From Acidimicrobiales bacterium (GTDB lineage: Bacteria > Actinomycetota > Acidimicrobiia > Acidimicrobiales > Aldehydirespiratoraceae): DNA of 64,000 nt. The position numbers were made by a program, and so were the translations under genes. The stretch covers positions 248,001 to 312,000 of the forward strand of contig JAQWMR010000010.1 in assembly GCA_029246685.1 (NCBI GenBank), written 5' to 3'. This document shows, piece after piece, positions 50,828-59,816 of this stretch; the first letter of the stretch is position 1; each line of letters opens with the position of its first letter. The notes under the pieces are model-generated. The model ran no database searches and was not told the origin of the DNA. It saw only the letters and a program-made list of their open reading frames with translations.

Positions 50828-52574
50828 CATCTTCATCGGTCTCGACCTCGCCGACGAGGTCGAGATCACCGCGGTCACCGCTGCGATCGGGAACGATCCG
50901 GCGATCGTTCATGAAACCGAACGTCTGGTGATAGGGGGCGGGGCCCGTCGTCACGAGCGCCGTCATCTGCTGTTGCCGGCGCTCCACGCCCTTCAGAATG
51001 CGAGAGGTTGGATCTCCCCGGGCGGCCTCAACCACGTCTGCGACGTGCTGCAGGTCCCGCCCGCCGAGGCGTATGGCGTGGCCACGTTCTACGAGATGTT
51101 CCGGGTCGACGACCCGGGTCACGGCGACGACGTCGTCCACGTCTGTATGGACGCGGCCTGCCAGATCGCGGCCAACGAGGAGCTCATCGCCGAGCTCGAA
51201 GCCGGCGGCGCTCACGTCCATCGGTCGCCGTGCCTGGGCCAGTGTGAGCGTGCCCCTGCCCAGTTCGTACAGGGCGTCGGCGGCCCCGACCGCGTGCCCG
51301 CCGACGAGATCTCCGTCGAACTGCGGATTCCTCAACAGGGCGATTCGTCGCTTCGATTGCTGAAGAACATCGGCATCGTCGACCCGACGTCGCTCGACTC
51401 CTACCGCGCGGCCGGCGGGTTCGACGCGTTGGCTCGCGCAGTCGAGCTCGGTCCGAAAGCCGTCTGCGATGCGATCGCAGACTCGGGTCTCTCCGGCCGG
51501 GGCGGCGCTGCGTTCCCGACCGGCGTGAAGTGGAAGGCCGTCGCCGCCGAACAGGGGCGGCCGAAGCATGTCGTCGCCAACTGTGACGAGAGCGAGCCGG
51601 GCACATTCAAGGACCGTGTGCTCATGGAGAACGATCCGTTCGCCGTCGTCGAGTCGCTCGCCGTCGCCGGTTTCGCCACCGGAGCCGAGAACGGCTGGAT
51701 CTATATCCGAGGCGAGTACCCAGTGGCCACGGCACGGCTCCAGAACGCCGTCGATCAGTGCCGGGCCGCCGGCTTGCTCGGAGCCGACGCCGCGGGCTCC
51801 GGCCACGCGTTCGACGTCGAGATCCGCCGCGGCGCCGGCGCCTACATCTGTGGCGAAGAGACGGCACTCTTCGCTTCACTCGAAGGGTTCCGGGGAGAAC
51901 CTCGCAGCAAGCCGCCGTTCCCGACCACCCACGGGCTCTTCCAGGAGCCGACGGCGATCAATAACCCGGAGACGCTCCTCAACGCGCTCGACATCGTCCT
52001 CAACGGGGCCGACGAGTATCGCTCGCGTGGCACCGAGCAGTCGCCGGGCACGAAGCTGCTCTGCCTCTCCGGGCGGGTCGCGAAGCCAGGTGTGTATGAG
52101 ATCGCGTTCGGAACGACGCTCGGCGACGTGCTCGACCTCGCCGGTGGGCTGACTGGAAGCGGCGAACTTGCCACGGTACTCATGGGCGGCGCGGCTGGAT
52201 CGTTCGTCGGCCCGGATGCGCTCGACATGCCGCTGACGCTGGAGGACACGCGGGAGCGGGGAACCACGCTCGGCTCGGGAGTGATGATGGCGTTCACCGA
52301 CGAAATCGACATGACGGCGATCTGCGTCCGCATCTCCGAGTTCTTCCGAAATGAGAGCTGCGGCCAGTGCGTGCCCTGCCGGGTCGGGACCGTCCGTCAG
52401 CACGAGACGATGGTGCAGCTTCAACGCAGCGGCTCGATGACGGCCGAGCGCCGAGCGCTCGTCGACGACATGGCGCGGGTGATGGTCGACGCATCGATCT
52501 GCGGCCTCGGCCACACCGCCGCGTCGGCCATCAACTCAGCCATCGATCTCGGACTCATCGAGGGGGCCCCGTGA
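50820..52574 (+). CDS. NuoE-NuoF fusion (NADH/FMN diaphorase) of formate dehydrogenase
   Basis: This is a 584-residue fusion. Residues 1-160 are a thioredoxin-like [2Fe-2S] domain (NuoE/FdsG type) with cysteines in CMDAACQIA and SPCLGQCERAP. Residues 180-584 are the FMN/NADH-binding subunit (NuoF/FdsB) with SGLSGRGGAAFPTGVKW, NCDESEPGTFKDR, GAGAYICGEETALFASLEG and the [4Fe-4S] motif ESCGQCVPCRVGT plus a later ICGLGHT. It would pass electrons from formate to NAD+. Its stop overlaps the GTG of the next gene by 4 nt. Confidence 0.92.
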   Translation: MADIFIGLDLADEVEITAVTAAIGNDPAIVHETERLVIGGGARRHERRHLLLPALHALQNARGWISPGGLNHVCDVLQVPPAEAYGVATFYEMFRVDDPGHGDDVVHVCMDAACQIAANEELIAELEAGGAHVHRSPCLGQCERAPAQFVQGVGGPDRVPADEISVELRIPQQGDSSLRLLKNIGIVDPTSLDSYRAAGGFDALARAVELGPKAVCDAIADSGLSGRGGAAFPTGVKWKAVAAEQGRPKHVVANCDESEPGTFKDRVLMENDPFAVVESLAVAGFATGAENGWIYIRGEYPVATARLQNAVDQCRAAGLLGADAAGSGHAFDVEIRRGAGAYICGEETALFASLEGFRGEPRSKPPFPTTHGLFQEPTAINNPETLLNALDIVLNGADEYRSRGTEQSPGTKLLCLSGRVAKPGVYEIAFGTTLGDVLDLAGGLTGSGELATVLMGGAAGSFVGPDALDMPLTLEDTRERGTTLGSGVMMAFTDEIDMTAICVRISEFFRNESCGQCVPCRVGTVRQHETMVQLQRSGSMTAERRALVDDMARVMVDASICGLGHTAASAINSAIDLGLIEGAP

Positions 52575-53431
52575 CTGTCACAGAGGTGTCCGTGTCGCTG
52601 ACGATCGATGGGCAAGAGGTGGACGTCCCCGCGGGGACGTCGATCCACAAGGCCTGCGAGTCCGCAGGGATCGACACGCCCACGCTGTGCTGGGCCGAGA
52701 ACCTCACGCCGGTCAACGTCTGCCGCGTCTGCGTCGTCGAGGTGGAGGGCAGCCGAGCGCTCGTTCCCTCGTGTGCTCGGCCCGTCGAGGACGGCATGGT
52801 CGTCGAGACCGATTCCGAGCGGGTCCAGCACAGCCGCAAGATGGTCCTCGAGTTCCTCGGGTCGGGCATCGACCTCAGCCAAGCCGACGACCTCGGCCGG
52901 TGGATCGACCACTACGGAGCGGAGCCGGATCGCTACGACCAGCCCGAAGTCCCCGCACAGAAGATGTACGAGGAACCGAAGATCCAGGACGACCTCTACA
53001 TCCGGGACTACGACAAGTGCGTCCTCTGTTACAAGTGCGTCGAGGCGTGCGGTGACGACGCCCAGTACACGTTCGCGATCGCTGTCGTCGGGCGCGGCTT
53101 CGACGCTCGCATCGGCACCGAGTTCGATGTCACCCTGCCCGATTCGGCGTGCGTCTACTGCGGCAATTGCATCGGCGTGTGCCCCACCGGCGCGCTGCAG
53201 TTCAAGACCGAGTTCGACATGCGCAACGCCGGGGAGTGGCGCCCGGAGGAGCAGGACGTCACCACCACGGTCTGCTCCTTCTGTGGCGTTGGGTGCAACC
53301 TGGAGCTCCACACGCAAGACGACAAGATCGTGAAGGTCACCTCACCGGCCGACCACTCCGTCACCCACGGTCACCTCTGCATCAAGGGCCGCTTCGGCTG
53401 GACCTACGTGCAGTCCCCGACCCGACGCTGA
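52571..53431 (+). CDS. Formate dehydrogenase N-terminal iron-sulfur part, separate gene
   Basis: This is a 286-residue protein from GTG 52571. A [2Fe-2S] ferredoxin domain comes first (TLCWAENLTPVNVCRVCVVE and VPSC), then two [4Fe-4S] sites (YDKCVLCYKCVEAC and ACVYCGNCIGVCPTG), then the molybdenum-domain cluster motif VCSFCGVGC with its fourth Cys in GHLCIKGRFGW. The protein ends a few residues later at YVQSPTRR. In FdsA this point continues directly into RLTTPLIR and the catalytic domain, which here is the first gene of the operon. The two polypeptides must assemble to form the active enzyme. Confidence 0.9.
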   Translation: MTVTEVSVSLTIDGQEVDVPAGTSIHKACESAGIDTPTLCWAENLTPVNVCRVCVVEVEGSRALVPSCARPVEDGMVVETDSERVQHSRKMVLEFLGSGIDLSQADDLGRWIDHYGAEPDRYDQPEVPAQKMYEEPKIQDDLYIRDYDKCVLCYKCVEACGDDAQYTFAIAVVGRGFDARIGTEFDVTLPDSACVYCGNCIGVCPTGALQFKTEFDMRNAGEWRPEEQDVTTTVCSFCGVGCNLELHTQDDKIVKVTSPADHSVTHGHLCIKGRFGWTYVQSPTRR

Positions 53432-53432
53432 G

Positions 53433-54686
53433 TCAGCTTCGGGGGAGGTCCTTCCAGGGGAGTTCGCGCTGCTCGGCTTCGCCGGGTTCGCGGGGAAGGC
53501 CGAGGATGCGTTCGCCGATGATGTTGTGCTGGACTTCGTCGCTGCCACCGGCGATGGACGCGGCGGGGGTGAAGAGCGCGTAGCGATGGAACAGGCCGTC
53601 GATCGGCGCGTCGTCGTGGTCCAACATGGCGGCCGGTCCGAGGGCGCCGAGGCCGACGTCGCGCATCTGACGATTCAGCGCGGCGCCTTTGAGCTTGAGG
53701 GTGGACACCTCGGGGCCCGGTTGGCCGCCGGCCTTCACCGCCGCCGCTGCCCGTTGGGCGGACAGCCGGCTCGTCCGCCGTTCGGTGACAAGCTTCATCA
53801 GCTCCTGACGGAAGACCGGATCGCTCGTGTCGGCGTGCTCGTTGACCGCCCGGTCGAACAGCGGACCGGCCTGCCCCATCATGGCCAGCGAGAAGCCGTC
53901 GACCGTGTCGAAGATTGTGGCGGCGTGTTTCCCGACGGGCTCATCGAGGTCGACGGTGGCAAACGGAGGCGTGTCGCCCAGCCCGGCGTTGTCTGGGTCG
54001 CGCTCGTGGGAGAGCGTGGTCATGGCGACCCGCCAGCCCTCGCCGAGCTCACCGAGCCTGTCCGACTCATGGACGCGAGCCTCGGTGAAGAACACCTCGT
54101 TGAACGCGGCCGCCCCCGTCATCTCGCGGAGCGGACGCACCTCCACGCCCGGCTGCTCCATGTCGATGAGAAAGAACGTGATCCCTCGGTGCTTCGGCTG
54201 ATCCGGGTCCGTGCGGGCGATCAGAATTCCTCGCTTGGCATGCTGAGCGCCGGAGCTCCACACCTTCTGCCCGTTGACGATCCACTCGTCGCCGTCGCGG
54301 ACCGCTCGCGTCGCCAGACCGGCTATGTCCGACCCCGCGCCCGGCTCCGAGAAGAGCTGACACCACGGCGTGGTTCCGTCCACGATGCCGGGCAGGTGCC
54401 GGGCCTGCTGTTCCTCGCTGCCGTAGTGCATGACCGTGGGTGCCACGAGGAACGTGGCGACGCCGTTCGGCGGCCCGAACGCACCGGCCTCCTTGCGGGC
54501 GAGGACGGCCGCCCGTCCGCCGGCTTTGTCGAGACCGCGCCCGCCGTACTCGGTTGGCCACGTGGGGAACGCCCAGCCGGAGTCGGCTAGGAGCCGCCAC
54601 CACTCGCGGACGCTCCGCGCCGGATCCCAGTGCTCGGCGAACCACTCGGATGCCTCGATGTGAACAGCATCGGCGTCGGTGTTCAT
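53433..54686 (-). CDS. Acyl-CoA dehydrogenase family protein
   Basis: This is a 417-residue flavoprotein. FSEPGAGSDIAGLATRAV and NGQKVWSSGAQHAKRG are the FAD and substrate segments; the end reads IAGGSDEVQHNIIGERILGLPREPGE. The usual catalytic Glu of the IYEGT type is replaced by the GGSDE-type end found in FadE proteins that work as unequal pairs. The other pair member is probably the plus-strand acyl-CoA dehydrogenase at 55899. It overlaps the aminotransferase gene by 4 nt. Confidence 0.92.
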   Translation of the reverse strand: MNTDADAVHIEASEWFAEHWDPARSVREWWRLLADSGWAFPTWPTEYGGRGLDKAGGRAAVLARKEAGAFGPPNGVATFLVAPTVMHYGSEEQQARHLPGIVDGTTPWCQLFSEPGAGSDIAGLATRAVRDGDEWIVNGQKVWSSGAQHAKRGILIARTDPDQPKHRGITFFLIDMEQPGVEVRPLREMTGAAAFNEVFFTEARVHESDRLGELGEGWRVAMTTLSHERDPDNAGLGDTPPFATVDLDEPVGKHAATIFDTVDGFSLAMMGQAGPLFDRAVNEHADTSDPVFRQELMKLVTERRTSRLSAQRAAAAVKAGGQPGPEVSTLKLKGAALNRQMRDVGLGALGPAAMLDHDDAPIDGLFHRYALFTPAASIAGGSDEVQHNIIGERILGLPREPGEAEQRELPWKDLPRS

Positions 54687-55837
54687 GTCGACTCCTCCAG
54701 TCGGTCACGCAACACCACGATGTCGTCCGGCTCCATGTTCGCAAAGCTCATCCGGATCATGCGCTCGTCGGTGGGAGTGAACGCCGTGCCCGGAATGCAG
54801 AGCACGCCGTGGTCGATGACCAGCCGCTGCACGACGGATTCGGTTGATTCGTCGACGAACGGATGGCGGACCCAGCCGAAGTAGGCGCCGGCGGACACCA
54901 GCTCGTAGCCACTGGGGCGTTCGTTCATCATCGCCACGAACGTGTGCTGCAGCTCGAGGATCCGACCGGCCTGTTCGCGACGCCAGGCACCGGAGTGGCG
55001 CAGCCCGGCTTCGGCGGCGTGCTGGCCGATGCTCGACGTGCAGATCGCCACGCAGTCGAAGATCTTCAGCGCTTCACCGATCACTGCCTGCCCCGCGACG
55101 ACGGCGCCGACCCGGTACCCGGGGATCGCGAGGTCCTTGGAGAAGGAGTGCAGCGAGATGACGTGGTCGCTCCAATCGGCGTCGGCGAACAGGTCATGGG
55201 CCGGGGCATCGGTGCCGCGGTAGCTGCGATACGTCTCGTCGATCACAAGTGCGGTGTCGTGGCGGCGGGTGAGGTCCGCGATCTCCCGGAGCCGATCTGG
55301 GCCGACGACGGCTCCCGACGGGTTGCCGGGGGTCACGATCACGACGGCGCGGGTCGCGACATCGATCAGCGGCTCGAGATCCTCAACGGTGGGGACCATG
55401 CCGTCAGTCGGACGACAGTGGCGCGCCTCAACCCCTTCGAGCTGCAGCCACATGTCGTGGTTGAAGTAGTAGGGGAGAACGAGCGCCACGTTGTCACCCG
55501 GGCCGGCGAGCGCAGAGATCGTGACACAGAAGGCCTGGTTGCAGCCGCTCGTGATCAGGATGTCCTCGGACGACACCTCGGCGCCATAGGCCGCGGACAG
55601 ATCTGTCGCCACCGCGTCACGAAGAGACGGGAGGCCGGGCTGCGGCATGTAGCGGGCACTGTCATCTTCGCCCGCGACTTCGGCGAGCCGGGCGGTCACC
55701 TCGGGTGGCGGAGCAAAGGCCGGGGCCGCCTGTGACAGATTGACCAGCGGTCGCGGGTCGGTGCGGTCGTCGAGCCGAGCGGTGGCAGCCCCGATTGGCG
55801 AGTGGGGGACGGAGGTGGCCCGCGGCGAGAGCTTCAT
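54683..55837 (-). CDS. Class I/II pyridoxal-phosphate aminotransferase
   Basis: This is a 384-residue fold-type I enzyme. SGCNQAFCVTISAL binds the cofactor phosphate, VTPGNPSGAV, VIDETYRSY and the PLP-lysine motif LHSFSKDLAIPGYRVGAV are intact, and the C-terminal RMSFANMEPDD holds the carboxylate-binding Arg. The substrate is unknown; coupling to an acyl-CoA dehydrogenase suggests amino-acid breakdown by transamination before CoA-thioester oxidation. Confidence 0.9.
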   Translation of the reverse strand: MKLSPRATSVPHSPIGAATARLDDRTDPRPLVNLSQAAPAFAPPPEVTARLAEVAGEDDSARYMPQPGLPSLRDAVATDLSAAYGAEVSSEDILITSGCNQAFCVTISALAGPGDNVALVLPYYFNHDMWLQLEGVEARHCRPTDGMVPTVEDLEPLIDVATRAVVIVTPGNPSGAVVGPDRLREIADLTRRHDTALVIDETYRSYRGTDAPAHDLFADADWSDHVISLHSFSKDLAIPGYRVGAVVAGQAVIGEALKIFDCVAICTSSIGQHAAEAGLRHSGAWRREQAGRILELQHTFVAMMNERPSGYELVSAGAYFGWVRHPFVDESTESVVQRLVIDHGVLCIPGTAFTPTDERMIRMSFANMEPDDIVVLRDRLEEST

Positions 55838-55898
55838 CTGGGGATCATCGCATCATCGCATCGTCGCGTTCGTCCGTGCCGCAATACCCTTGCTGGCG

Positions 55899-57011
55899 AT
55901 GTTGGACTTCTCGCTGCCACCGGAGCTCGAAGAGCTGCGGGCCCGGGTCCGTGCAGTCGCGCTTGATGGCGTGGAGCGTTTCGGGTCGTTCACGGATTCG
56001 TGGATCAACGGCTACTCAGAGGAGTTCTCCAAGGTCCTGGCGGACAACGGCTGGATCGGGATGACCTGGCCGACCGAGGTCGGTGGCGGCGGCCGTCCGA
56101 ACATCGAGCGGATCATCATGGGCGAGGAGATGATCAAGGTCGGCGCACCGATCGCGGCGAGTTGGTTCGCCGATCGCCAGATGGGCCCCGGCCTCATCGC
56201 CTACGGAACCGACGATCAGAAGGCCGAGTTCCTTCCCGGAATGTTGAGCGGTGAGACCACGTGGTGCATCGGCATGAGCGAGCCGGACTCCGGGTCGGAT
56301 CTCGCGGGCCTGAAAGCCTCTGCGGTGCGCGACGGCAACAACTGGATCATCAACGGTCAGAAGATCTGGACGTCCTTCGCGGCAGTGGCCGACTATTGCT
56401 ATCTGATCGGTCGTACGTCATCTGATGGGCCGCCCCAAAAGGGTGTCAGCGAGATCATTGTCCCGATGGATCTGCCCGGCATCGAAGTGCGGCCAATCAC
56501 GGACATGACCACCAACGCCCACTTCTGCGAGGTCTACTTCACCGACGTTCGGGTCCCGATCGAGAACCTCGTCGGCGTGGAAGGCGACGCGTTCAAGCAG
56601 ACGATGTCGCAGCTCGAACACGAGCGGGGCGGCATCGATCGCCTGGTCAGCAACCAGCCCCTGTACGACCTCGCGGTCTCGGTCGCCGACACCGATGACC
56701 CGCTCGTGCGTCAGGAGATCGCCCAACTCGAGATCGGCTATCGGCTTGGGCGTCTCCTCGTCTATCGCGAGGCGCTCCGCCAGGCGCCCGCGGGGTTCTC
56801 GGCGGCGACGAAGTGTTTCTGTACCGAACACGAGCGGCGCGTGGCCGACTTCGCGTCTCGCATGCTCGGCATGGCCGCAACAGCCGACGCGGAACTGGCT
56901 CGGGCCATCAACTATTCGCCCGCCTACACGATCATGGGCGGCACCTCGAACGTCATGCGCAACATCCTCGGTGAGCGGCTCCTCGGGCTACCCCGCGAGC
57001 CCCGGCCCTAA
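55899..57011 (+). CDS. Acyl-CoA dehydrogenase family protein
   Basis: This is a 370-residue flavoprotein from ATG 55899, where homology begins (MLDFSLPPELEELRARVR). MSEPDSGSDLAGLKASAV and NGQKIWTSFAAVADYCYLIGR are the FAD/substrate segments. The ending IMGGTSNVMRNILGERLLGLPREP lacks an acidic residue at the usual base position (Asn instead), again as in one subunit of heteromeric FadE enzymes. It is divergent from the aminotransferase/acyl-CoA dehydrogenase pair, with only 62 bp between starts. Confidence 0.92.
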   Translation: MLDFSLPPELEELRARVRAVALDGVERFGSFTDSWINGYSEEFSKVLADNGWIGMTWPTEVGGGGRPNIERIIMGEEMIKVGAPIAASWFADRQMGPGLIAYGTDDQKAEFLPGMLSGETTWCIGMSEPDSGSDLAGLKASAVRDGNNWIINGQKIWTSFAAVADYCYLIGRTSSDGPPQKGVSEIIVPMDLPGIEVRPITDMTTNAHFCEVYFTDVRVPIENLVGVEGDAFKQTMSQLEHERGGIDRLVSNQPLYDLAVSVADTDDPLVRQEIAQLEIGYRLGRLLVYREALRQAPAGFSAATKCFCTEHERRVADFASRMLGMAATADAELARAINYSPAYTIMGGTSNVMRNILGERLLGLPREPRP

Positions 57012-57023
57012 ACGGCGCATCGC

Positions 57024-57851
57024 TTGGTCCTCGCCCTCGGCATCTACTTCTCGATCGCGATCGGGGTGGGTGACTTCTTCGGCGCGTACCTCGCCCGCAG
57101 GGTTCACTCCTTCACGGCGGTCATCACGTTCCTGGGCATCGGAGGGCTGACGGCGCTCCTCATGATGATCGCCGTCGAGAGCCAGTTCGCGGCCGGCAAC
57201 GCCGGGCTCGGGGCGGCCGGCGGGCTCACGGTCGGCTTCGCTCTCGTGCTGCTGTATCACGGCATGGCGGTGTCGTCCGCGGCCGTGGTTTCGCCGGTCA
57301 CAGCGGTCATCACCGCACTCATTCCGGTCGGGTGGGACATCGGTACCGGTGGGTCGCTCGCCGGCTGGGTCATCGTCGGTATCGCAATCGCGCTCGCCGG
57401 CCTGGCCGTGACGACGTTCTCGCCGGAGCTCGGCGATCGAGCGCTCGCCGGCGTCGGATGGGGCCTCGCCTCCGGCACCTGCTTCGGCATCTCGCTCACC
57501 TTGATCGGACAGACCGACATCGACAGCGGCCTCTGGGCGACCGTCTTCCAACGGTTCGCTGCCTTCGCGGTCCTCGGTGCACTCGCGGTCGTGCGGCGTA
57601 TCCCGTGGTTCGTTCCCACGGCGCTGCTGCGTCCCGGGTTGATCGGCGGCGTTCTCACGGGCAGCGGCGTGGCGGCATTCGTCGCCGGTTCGCAGCGCGG
57701 AACGCTGAGCGAGATCACAGTCACGGCATCGATGTCCCCGGCGGTCACCGTTGTCCTCGCTGCGGTCTTCGAGAAGCATCCGTTCCGCTGGTGGCAGGGC
57801 ATCGGTCTGGCAACCGTGGTGGGCGGCGTGATTCTCATCGGCCTCGGCTGA
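57024..57851 (+). CDS. EamA/DMT-type transporter
   Basis: This is a 275-residue protein from a TTG with ten hydrophobic helices in two halves, each ending in a SPVTAVITALIP- or SPAVTVVLAAVFEK-like EamA signature. The final KHPFRWWQGIGLATVVGGVILIGLG is almost the same as in the next gene. It is a probable metabolite exporter or importer; the substrate is unknown. Confidence 0.82.
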   Translation: MVLALGIYFSIAIGVGDFFGAYLARRVHSFTAVITFLGIGGLTALLMMIAVESQFAAGNAGLGAAGGLTVGFALVLLYHGMAVSSAAVVSPVTAVITALIPVGWDIGTGGSLAGWVIVGIAIALAGLAVTTFSPELGDRALAGVGWGLASGTCFGISLTLIGQTDIDSGLWATVFQRFAAFAVLGALAVVRRIPWFVPTALLRPGLIGGVLTGSGVAAFVAGSQRGTLSEITVTASMSPAVTVVLAAVFEKHPFRWWQGIGLATVVGGVILIGLG

Positions 57852-57852
57852 G

Positions 57853-58683
57853 ATGGCAGTTCTGTGGGGGACGCTCACGTCGCTGATGATCGGGTTCGGC
57901 GATCTCGCCTACGCCCGAGTGAGCAACCGCATGTCGGTCATCACGCTGATGATCATGTCGTCGATCGGCGGCGTCGGCGTCGGTGTCCTGGCGCTGTTGG
58001 TGATCGACAGCGAGCTGTCGTCCAACGCGATCGTGGTGGGAGTGAGCGCGGGTGCCGTGATGGGCGCGGCGCTCGCGTTCTACCTCCAGGCCATGAAGGT
58101 GACGACGATCTCGATCTCGTCCCCGATCACGGCGGTTCTGGCGGCGCTCGTGCCACTCATGTGGGAGATCGTCGTCGACGACCGGGTGCCGTCCGGTCTG
58201 GTCGTGGGCGGAGCGGTGGTCGCCCTCGTTTCGCTCACCGTCACGACCTGGTCACCGGAGTCCAAGGGGCACATCCGGCTCGGCGCGCAGTGGGCCGTCC
58301 TCTCCGGGAGTTGCTACGGCGTGGGCAACCTCCTGCTCGGACAGGCGGCCGAGGGCTCCGGCGTCTGGCCGGCGATCGCCCATCGCAGCATCGGCGTGGT
58401 GATGTTCGCGGTGCTTGCGCTGGCGCTCGGTCTCCCGAGGCTTCCTCCCATCAGCACCCGTCGCGCGGTCCTGATCGGGGGCGTGCTCGGGAACATCGCC
58501 ATTGTCTGCTTCCTCTTCGGTGTCGAGACCGGCGACCTCGGCGTGCTGTCCGTGACCGCCAGCCTGTTTCCGACCGTCAGTGTCACCCTCCTGTTCCTCT
58601 TCGCGGGTCATTCTGTCCGCTGGTGGCAGGGCATCGGTGTTCTGGGCGCGGTCGCCGGCGTGGTCCTGATCGCCGTGGGCTGA
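57853..58683 (+). CDS. EamA/DMT-type transporter, tandem paralogue
   Basis: This is a 276-residue, ten-helix protein beginning 1 bp after the previous transporter. It shares layout and motifs (ISISSPITAVLAALVPLMWEIV; HSVRWWQGIGVLGAVAGVVLIAVG) and length with its neighbour, so the two arose by tandem duplication and may work as a heterodimer. Confidence 0.82.
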   Translation: MAVLWGTLTSLMIGFGDLAYARVSNRMSVITLMIMSSIGGVGVGVLALLVIDSELSSNAIVVGVSAGAVMGAALAFYLQAMKVTTISISSPITAVLAALVPLMWEIVVDDRVPSGLVVGGAVVALVSLTVTTWSPESKGHIRLGAQWAVLSGSCYGVGNLLLGQAAEGSGVWPAIAHRSIGVVMFAVLALALGLPRLPPISTRRAVLIGGVLGNIAIVCFLFGVETGDLGVLSVTASLFPTVSVTLLFLFAGHSVRWWQGIGVLGAVAGVVLIAVG

Positions 58684-58730
58684 GCGACGGCGTTGAGTCA
58701 GAGGCGCGACGACGAGGCAAACTGGGCGGC

Positions 58731-59816
58731 GTGTCCCTCGCTCGACCTCGACTGACGGTCCGTCTCGGCGCGATCGCGACGAACTACGGGCGAATCGGCG
58801 CGTTGTGCGACGGCGTGCAGGTGGGTGCCGCCGTCAAAGCCGATGCTTACGGGCTCGGCATCGAGCCGGTCGCTCGAACGCTGTGGACCGAGGGTTGCCG
58901 TGAGTTCTTCGTCGCCAGTGTGGAAGAGGGGGTCGAGCTACGTGCGGTCCTTCCGGAGGCTGCGATCAACGTGTTCCACGGCGTTGTGCCCGGCACGGCC
59001 GCCGACCTCGTTCTCCACGACCTCACGCCGGTCGTCATCAGCGCCGAACAGCTCGACGGATGGCGCGCGGCGGCCGGCGCCGGAGATCGAGCGCTTCCGG
59101 TCGGGCTGCATCTCGACACCGGCATGAACCGCACCGGAATGCCTGAGTCCGAAGTGGAGGAGCTGCGCGGTGACGCCGGCGCATTTGCTGGTCTGGAGGT
59201 GCGCCACATCCTCAGCCATCTCGCGTCAGCCGACGATCCTGAGAGCGACCAGCCGGAGCGCCAGCTCGCCCGTTTCCGATCGCTCCTGCCAGGGCTACCG
59301 GGTGGCGTGGTTTCGCTCGCCAACTCGGCCGGCGCGTTCCGAGGGCCGGACTTCCGCTTCGATCTCGTCCGGCCCGGGATCGCGCTCTTCGGCGGTTCAC
59401 CGGTCGCGGGTGAACCCAGTCCGCTCGAACCCACCGTGGTGCTCGAGGCGCCGGTCCTGCAGATTCGCGATCTGCAGCCGGGCGACGAGGTCGGCTACGG
59501 CGCGACGTATCGAGTGGAGCGGCCGGAGCGCCACGCTGTCGTGCCCGTCGGCTACGCGGACGGGTTCCCCCGGTCGGCGTCGAATCGCGGGGGCGCATCG
59601 GTCGCCGGACATCGCGTCCCGGTCGTCGGTCGGGTGTCGATGGATCTCACGATCCTCGACGTCACCGAGGTCCCGCGGGAGGCGCTCGACACCGGGGTCG
59701 CCGAGATGGTCGGCGACAACGTGCCGGTGGACGAGGTCGCAGCTGCAGCCGACACGATCTCCTACGAGATCCTCACGTCACTCGGGCGCCGCTACGAACG
59801 CGTCTACGTGGACTGA
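58731..59816 (+). CDS. alr: Alanine racemase
   Basis: This 361-residue PLP enzyme makes D-alanine for peptidoglycan. The PLP lysine is K36 in AAVKADAYGLG. LHLDTGMNRTGMP, the NSAGAF phosphate site, DLVRPGIALFG and VGYGATYR with the second catalytic Tyr, then VGRVSMDLTILDVT, are all present. GTG 58731 gives the usual start; the longer open frame is out of phase with the transporter upstream. It overlaps the convergent FAD-linked oxidase by 13 nt. Confidence 0.93.
   Translation: MSLARPRLTVRLGAIATNYGRIGALCDGVQVGAAVKADAYGLGIEPVARTLWTEGCREFFVASVEEGVELRAVLPEAAINVFHGVVPGTAADLVLHDLTPVVISAEQLDGWRAAAGAGDRALPVGLHLDTGMNRTGMPESEVEELRGDAGAFAGLEVRHILSHLASADDPESDQPERQLARFRSLLPGLPGGVVSLANSAGAFRGPDFRFDLVRPGIALFGGSPVAGEPSPLEPTVVLEAPVLQIRDLQPGDEVGYGATYRVERPERHAVVPVGYADGFPRSASNRGGASVAGHRVPVVGRVSMDLTILDVTEVPREALDTGVAEMVGDNVPVDEVAAAADTISYEILTSLGRRYERVYVD

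Noticed and set aside
57864..58730. An upstream extension of the alanine racemase frame by 289 codons
   Set aside because: It runs out of phase through the second transporter and is Arg-rich; the racemase homology begins at GTG 58731.
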